The notes under the pieces: generated by a model
Told to the model about the DNA's origin: nothing
What the model saw: only the letters and a program-made list of their open reading frames with translations
The model's database searches: none
Shown here: positions 5,833 to 9,038 of the stretch, piece by piece
Position numbering within the stretch: the first letter of the stretch is position 1
How the letters are laid out: each line of letters opens with the position of its first letter
DNA from: an uncultured Ruminococcus sp.
GTDB taxonomy: Bacteria > Bacillota_A > Clostridia > Oscillospirales > Acutalibacteraceae
DNA: 9,038 nucleotides
Assembly: GCA_902798605.1 (NCBI GenBank)
Contig: CADBXH010000077.1
Coordinates: forward strand, 1 to 9,038
Direction: 5' to 3'
Program-made: the position numbers and the translations under genes

Positions 5833-7152
5833 TTAGTTTGCAAAGGGTTGGTTGCCCATATTACCGCCGGGAGCCGCGTTGCCGTCGGGAGGAGTCACTC
5901 CCCCTTGGCCGCCGCCCATTCCGCCGCCCATTCCGCCGCGGCCGCCGCCCATAGCGGCTGCGGGAATAGAATCGACCTGCTCGCCGTTGATGATGATAGT
6001 ACCGCCGTTGTAGGTCGCATTACCGTCATAATCGAAGGATGACATCTGAGCAGTGATGTCGATCGTGCCGCCGTTCACGGTGATGTTGCCGTTGCAGTCG
6101 ATCGCGTCGGTGTCGCCCTGACCCATTACGATAGTCAGCTTGCCGCCGTTGATCTCTATGTTGGGAGTGCCCGCGGAATTGCTCTTCTGCGAGCCGTTGA
6201 TTCCGTCATCGGAAGCGGAGATGTCAATAGTCCCGTCATTTATCTGCACCGATGTTGCTTCCATACCCTCCGCTGCTGTGAGCTTGAATGTACCGCCGTC
6301 GATCTGAAGCTGTGTAGTAGCTTGGAAAGCGTCGCTCGCGGCGTCGATAGTGAATGTGCCGCCGTTGACATAAACATAGCCCACGGTATCGTCCTCGCTG
6401 TTCTCGCTGTGGAAGGCGTCCTTTGAGGACTTGACGGTGAATGTGCCGTCATAGATCGCGAACGAGTCGTTAGCCTCCACGCTGTCAAGGGCTGAGGTGA
6501 TGTTATAGGTTCCGCCCGTGAATTTGACATCGTCCTTGCCGGTGATACCGTTGCCTTGTGCCGAGTTGATCGTCAGCGCCGCCGTGCCGTTTAGAACGAC
6601 GTCGTCCTTTGCGTAGATGACCGCGTCGGTGTTTGTATCGCCGTCCGCCTTGAACTCGCCTGTTACCGAAAGGCTGCTGTCCGCGCTCGTTGTGACAAAG
6701 CACTTGTCGGCAGAACCCACATATATCGCGGGAGCGCTGTCGTTTGTGATGCTCACGCCGTCAAGCACGAGCTGGACCTTTGCGTTATCGTAAGCCTCGA
6801 CCTTGATCGTGCAGTTCTTCGCACTGCCCTTTATAACATACACGCCTTCCTCCGTGATGCTGAGAGTCTGTCCGTCGGACACCTCAAGCGTTTTTGCCGA
6901 GGAAGTGTCTGCGCTCTGTTCCAAATCGCGTTTGGTGAATATGTTCGTCGTGTCGATTATACCCTTCTCATATCCCGAAAAGCTGACCTCCTCATTTTTG
7001 CTGTCGGACCTCGAGTCCGAACCTCCTTCCAAATTGGTCTGTACGGTCGATACATCCGCCCCGTTTGAGCTTGAACCGGTCGTGCCTGTACACGCCGCGA
7101 AAGAAGCGATCATTAACGCTGCCATAATTAAAGCGATTGATTTTTTTAACAT
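5833..7152 (-). CDS. Cthe_2159-like carbohydrate-binding beta-helix lipoprotein
   Basis: A 439-residue lipoprotein. MLKKSIALIM opens a signal peptide ending SFAAC, with lipid Cys21, and a Ser/Asn/Asp-rich linker follows (22-58). Residues from about 60 to 395 match the Cthe_2159 carbohydrate-binding family (Pfam PF14262). At least eight coils of about 20-25 residues each carry a [IV].GGT...I pattern (FTGGTYNI, IYDGTFTV, VNGGTFTI, IDGGTFKL, INDGTIDI, INGGKLTI, VNGGTIDI, YNGGTIII). Acid-rich turns such as SKDAF, SDAF, DDGING and DTDAI fit the calcium sites of this right-handed beta-helix. The Clostridium thermocellum member binds cellulose and pectin-type acidic sugars, so attachment to plant or host polysaccharide is the likely role; a lyase-like activity cannot be excluded. 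The tail (about 400-439) is very Gly/Met-rich (GGGRGGMGGGMGGG). AGGAGG at 7161-7166, 8 nt before the ATG, supports the start. It has its own promoter, operator-like repeats and terminator. Confidence 0.88.
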   Translation of the reverse strand: MLKKSIALIMAALMIASFAACTGTTGSSSNGADVSTVQTNLEGGSDSRSDSKNEEVSFSGYEKGIIDTTNIFTKRDLEQSADTSSAKTLEVSDGQTLSITEEGVYVIKGSAKNCTIKVEAYDNAKVQLVLDGVSITNDSAPAIYVGSADKCFVTTSADSSLSVTGEFKADGDTNTDAVIYAKDDVVLNGTAALTINSAQGNGITGKDDVKFTGGTYNITSALDSVEANDSFAIYDGTFTVKSSKDAFHSENSEDDTVGYVYVNGGTFTIDAASDAFQATTQLQIDGGTFKLTAAEGMEATSVQINDGTIDISASDDGINGSQKSNSAGTPNIEINGGKLTIVMGQGDTDAIDCNGNITVNGGTIDITAQMSSFDYDGNATYNGGTIIINGEQVDSIPAAAMGGGRGGMGGGMGGGQGGVTPPDGNAAPGGNMGNQPFAN

Positions 7153-7155
7153 AAT

Positions 7156-7200
7156 TTTGACCTCCTGTCTTTTGTTATGGCTCGATTATAGGAGGTCAAA
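7156..7200 (-). promoter_or_regulatory. 11-bp perfect inverted repeat spanning the -10 box and the Shine-Dalgarno
   Basis: On the minus strand TTTGACCTCCT (7200-7190) is the exact reverse complement of AGGAGGTCAAA (7166-7156), with 23 nt between. The downstream arm is the Shine-Dalgarno of the beta-helix gene. The upstream arm ends at the first T of TATAAT (7190-7185). An RNA containing both arms would fold with the ribosome site paired, but RNA from the local promoter, starting near 7178, would lack the upstream arm. The DNA repeat could instead be a dyad operator. Confidence 0.6.
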
Positions 7201-7216
7201 CTTAAATCAACCTTAA
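7185..7216 (-). promoter_or_regulatory. Promoter with an 11-bp-period direct repeat, probable response-regulator operator
   Basis: On the minus strand a perfect TATAAT lies at 7190-7185 but there is no good -35 box at 17 bp (AGGTTG). That region instead holds TTAAGGTTGA (7216-7207), one T, and TTAAGTTTGA (7205-7196), a 10-mer direct repeat with one mismatch and an 11-bp period. Paired half-sites one helical turn apart over the -35 region are typical of OmpR/PhoB-family regulators. Positive control is inferred from the poor -35; no such regulator gene is in the window. Confidence 0.55.
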
Positions 7217-7243
7217 AAAAGAAAAAAGATTTAAAAAAGTTTT

Positions 7244-7264
7244 CCCCGTGAGTTTTTCACGGGG
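7244..7264 (-). terminator. Rho-independent terminator of the deaminase-like gene
   Basis: An 8-bp stem CCCCGTGA/TCACGGGG with a 5-nt loop lies 7 bp after the stop codon at 7272. On the minus strand it is followed by AAAACTTTTTT and more T-rich sequence. The four-base gap before the T run makes it somewhat imperfect, so some read-through is possible. Confidence 0.75.
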
Positions 7265-7271
7265 ATTTGTA

Positions 7272-9038
7272 TTAAACATTCATTTTGTTATAGATCCTCT
7301 CGGCGGAGTCGATTATCTCTTCCGCCGCCTCGGCTCCGTCAAAAATACTGACGTAGCCCTGTATCGCCTGAGCCTTGGCGTAGAGCACCTTTGCGCGGCG
7401 GTTGACAAATATCCGCGCCTTCTTCTTGCCGTTTTTTGCTTCTTGAACCGTGTTGGCTCCCGCGGAGTTGCCGTCGAGCGCAACAATGACCGACGGTCTG
7501 CGCTTGAAGATCTCATATGCAAAGCTTTTGTAAAGCCCCATACCCGTGGGCTCTATCGACACCCTTATGCCGATACCGGCGCGTCTGAGCCTTAATGCCT
7601 CGGAGCGGGTCATACTTGTCGGAACTATCGCGAAAACTTCAAATCTGTCCTTCGCGAGCTCTACCAGCTCGCGCTCATATCCCGTTAAACGGTTGCCTAT
7701 CACAAAGCAGATCTTGTCGGGGTCGAGCCCTTCTGCAAGCTCGCGGACAAGCTCTTGCAGCTGCGGCTTCATCCTTGTTGACCGCTGTCTGCTGTTGAAG
7801 CTTCCGCCGAGCAAAATCACCGGGACCTTGTCGGTCGGTATCTCTCTGATTTGCTCTTTTAGGTAAACTTCGCTTTCGATTTTACGCGGGAGATCGACCG
7901 CTCCGCCGTTGGCAGGCGTGCTCTGATCGATCCTGTTCTGATAAAAGCTCTCGACATCTTCATCCTTTATCAGGTCTTTTATCGCTTCGCTCTTTTTCTT
8001 AAATATATCCATACTCTGTGCGAGCACCTTGTTTTCGCTTTCGCGCATTTTCATCATATCGTCAAAGCTGAGGTCGAGCAGTCTTTCAAGCGCGAGTTGT
8101 TCGTCTATCGAATCCGTGCCGTAGATTGCGCCGCCGTCGGTTCCCTGAACGCAGCTCACGCCGCCGTTAAGATATTGCTTTAGCGGATGGCCCGCGAGCG
8201 CGGTAAGATTGTTGAGGCGCACGTTTGAAGTGAGCTGAAATTCCAGCACGGCGCCGCTCTCTCTTAAATCCTCTATAAGCTGCCTGCCCTTTTGCGAGTT
8301 AAGATTTGCGGTATAAAGTCCGTGACCGATGCGCAGGTTCGGCATCTTCTGCCCGGGCGCAAGCGACTCCTTTACACACGCGAGGCTGTTGGCGACGTTA
8401 CCGCGCAGGCTGTCGTTTTCTCCGGCGTGGATCCTTATCACAAAGCCCTCGTTCTCAGACGCGACAGATACAAGCTCGCGCAGGATGGGCTTTAGCTCGC
8501 GGATATCGTTGATCTCCTCGCCGATGATATCGCTGCCCGCGACATACGGGTCGCCGGCGATCGCCCTTATCACGCAAAGTTGGCTTTGCGCGTCCTCGAC
8601 CATCTTGGCTTTATCCCTGATGATCGTAAGCGGGATACGCCTCATAGCCGCCAAAAAGCGGATAGTCACGCCTGTTTCGCGCGTGATGAGCGGCATTACG
8701 CGGTGAACCATACCGAGCATACCCGCCGCGCCGCCGGGCTTGACAAGGGTGGTGTCAGCGATCTCAAGGTACTTAACTCCGCGGCTTTTGCTGCTCCTCG
8801 CTATCCAGAGCAGCTTGTTCTCGAACAGACTGAACCCCTTGTAGTCCGGGCTTTTTCCGTCGGCAATCATCTGGCCCACCGCTTTTGCTATATCGGCGTC
8901 GGGGATCCTGCGGAAGTTTTTAAGCGAGACCTTGTACGCGGACGGCTGTCCCTTTGTAAAAACATAGCGGTACAGGTACACCTTTTCAAGATTTGTAAAT
9001 ACAGCCTGTCCGTCCTTCAAAATCGTCAGCGACGCGCG
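7272..9038 (-). CDS. Adenosine-deaminase-like protein fused to SLOG/LOG-like Rossmann domain, N-terminus missing
   Basis: The frame is open to the right edge (about 588 codons seen). A TTG at 9020 has no need to be the start, since the deaminase fold is already under way there. With that codon as 1, ADA-family marks are GVKYLEIA (81-88), a GSDIIGEE element (162-169), HAGE (198-201, catalytic Glu), RIGHG (230-234), TSNV (264-267), HPL (278-280) and GTDGG (293-297) in place of GTDDP. The first, metal-binding Asp is kept but the second, which contacts the purine in adenosine deaminase, is Gly. The N-terminal HxH must lie beyond the window. After a linker (about 325-397) comes a Rossmann-like domain (398-545): VPVILLGGS, ICFVIGNRLTGYE, FEVFAIVP and VIVALDGNSAG.NTVQEA. 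The last resembles the PGGxGTxxE motif of LOG/SLOG nucleotide-binding proteins. Likely cytoplasmic nucleoside/nucleotide chemistry. The deaminase-like part is confident; the SLOG assignment is by pattern only. Confidence 0.78.
   Translation of the reverse strand, partial: RASLTILKDGQAVFTNLEKVYLYRYVFTKGQPSAYKVSLKNFRRIPDADIAKAVGQMIADGKSPDYKGFSLFENKLLWIARSSKSRGVKYLEIADTTLVKPGGAAGMLGMVHRVMPLITRETGVTIRFLAAMRRIPLTIIRDKAKMVEDAQSQLCVIRAIAGDPYVAGSDIIGEEINDIRELKPILRELVSVASENEGFVIRIHAGENDSLRGNVANSLACVKESLAPGQKMPNLRIGHGLYTANLNSQKGRQLIEDLRESGAVLEFQLTSNVRLNNLTALAGHPLKQYLNGGVSCVQGTDGGAIYGTDSIDEQLALERLLDLSFDDMMKMRESENKVLAQSMDIFKKKSEAIKDLIKDEDVESFYQNRIDQSTPANGGAVDLPRKIESEVYLKEQIREIPTDKVPVILLGGSFNSRQRSTRMKPQLQELVRELAEGLDPDKICFVIGNRLTGYERELVELAKDRFEVFAIVPTSMTRSEALRLRRAGIGIRVSIEPTGMGLYKSFAYEIFKRRPSVIVALDGNSAGANTVQEAKNGKKKARIFVNRRAKVLYAKAQAIQGYVSIFDGAEAAEEIIDSAERIYNKMNV

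Noticed and set aside
6000..6600. Regularly spaced GCCGCCGTT-like motifs suggesting a CRISPR or DNA repeat array
   Set aside because: They encode the NGGT turns of beta-helix coils; spacing follows the protein repeat and there are no identical repeats with unique spacers.
6803..7216. Plus-strand frame of 137 residues opposite the start of the beta-helix gene
   Set aside because: Runs antisense through the signal peptide and promoter of the minus-strand gene; no start signals of its own.
7272..9038. Assigning the gene to RADAR (rdrB) or to Cad1
   Set aside because: No RdrA-type ATPase, CARF domain or CRISPR locus is visible, and the N-terminal half of the context is outside the window; only the general deaminase relationship is supported.

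Overview
The window looks like a chromosomal segment from a Gram-positive Clostridia-type bacterium, most likely a gut or rumen Oscillospiraceae/Ruminococcus relative. The basis is moderate GC content, strong AGGAGG ribosome-binding sites, TTGA/TATAAT-type promoters, two Gram-positive-style lipoproteins, a CHAP/fibronectin-III exported hydrolase, a Cthe_2159-type beta-helix protein and a DUF1015 protein. Genus cannot be fixed from the sequence alone. No rRNA, tRNA, transposase, integrase, CRISPR array or replication origin was seen.

Layout, left to right. (1) 1-1208, minus: DUF1015-family protein, missing only its C-terminal end. (2) 1258-2046, minus: lipoprotein with four Ltp-type helical repeats, probably starting at a TTG codon and sharing a transcript with the DUF1015 gene 49 bp downstream. 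(3) A short divergent promoter region at about 2047-2206. (4) 2207-3241, plus: FliB-like flagellin lysine-N-methylase homologue with eight N-terminal cysteines. (5) A strong bidirectional hairpin terminator (3249-3280) between convergent genes. (6) 3291-5642, minus: large secreted protein with a signal peptide, an acidic Thr/Glu linker, six Fn3-like domains in an A-B-A-B-A-B order and a C-terminal CHAP peptidase/amidase. (7) 5833-7152, minus: Cthe_2159-like beta-helix lipoprotein with a Gly-rich tail. (8) 7272-9038, minus: 3' part of an adenosine-deaminase-like enzyme joined to a C-terminal Rossmann-type domain resembling SLOG/LOG proteins.

Three neighbouring or near-neighbouring minus-strand genes encode cell-envelope proteins (Ltp-like lipoprotein, Fn3-CHAP, beta-helix lipoprotein). 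Each of the last two has its own promoter and terminator, so this is a cluster of single units and not an operon. The two features most worth attention are the deaminase-SLOG-like fusion at the right edge, a candidate nucleotide-processing or nucleotide-sensing protein, and the control region of the beta-helix gene. There an 11-bp perfect inverted repeat joins the -10 box to the Shine-Dalgarno, next to a direct repeat of 11-bp period typical of OmpR/PhoB-family operators.
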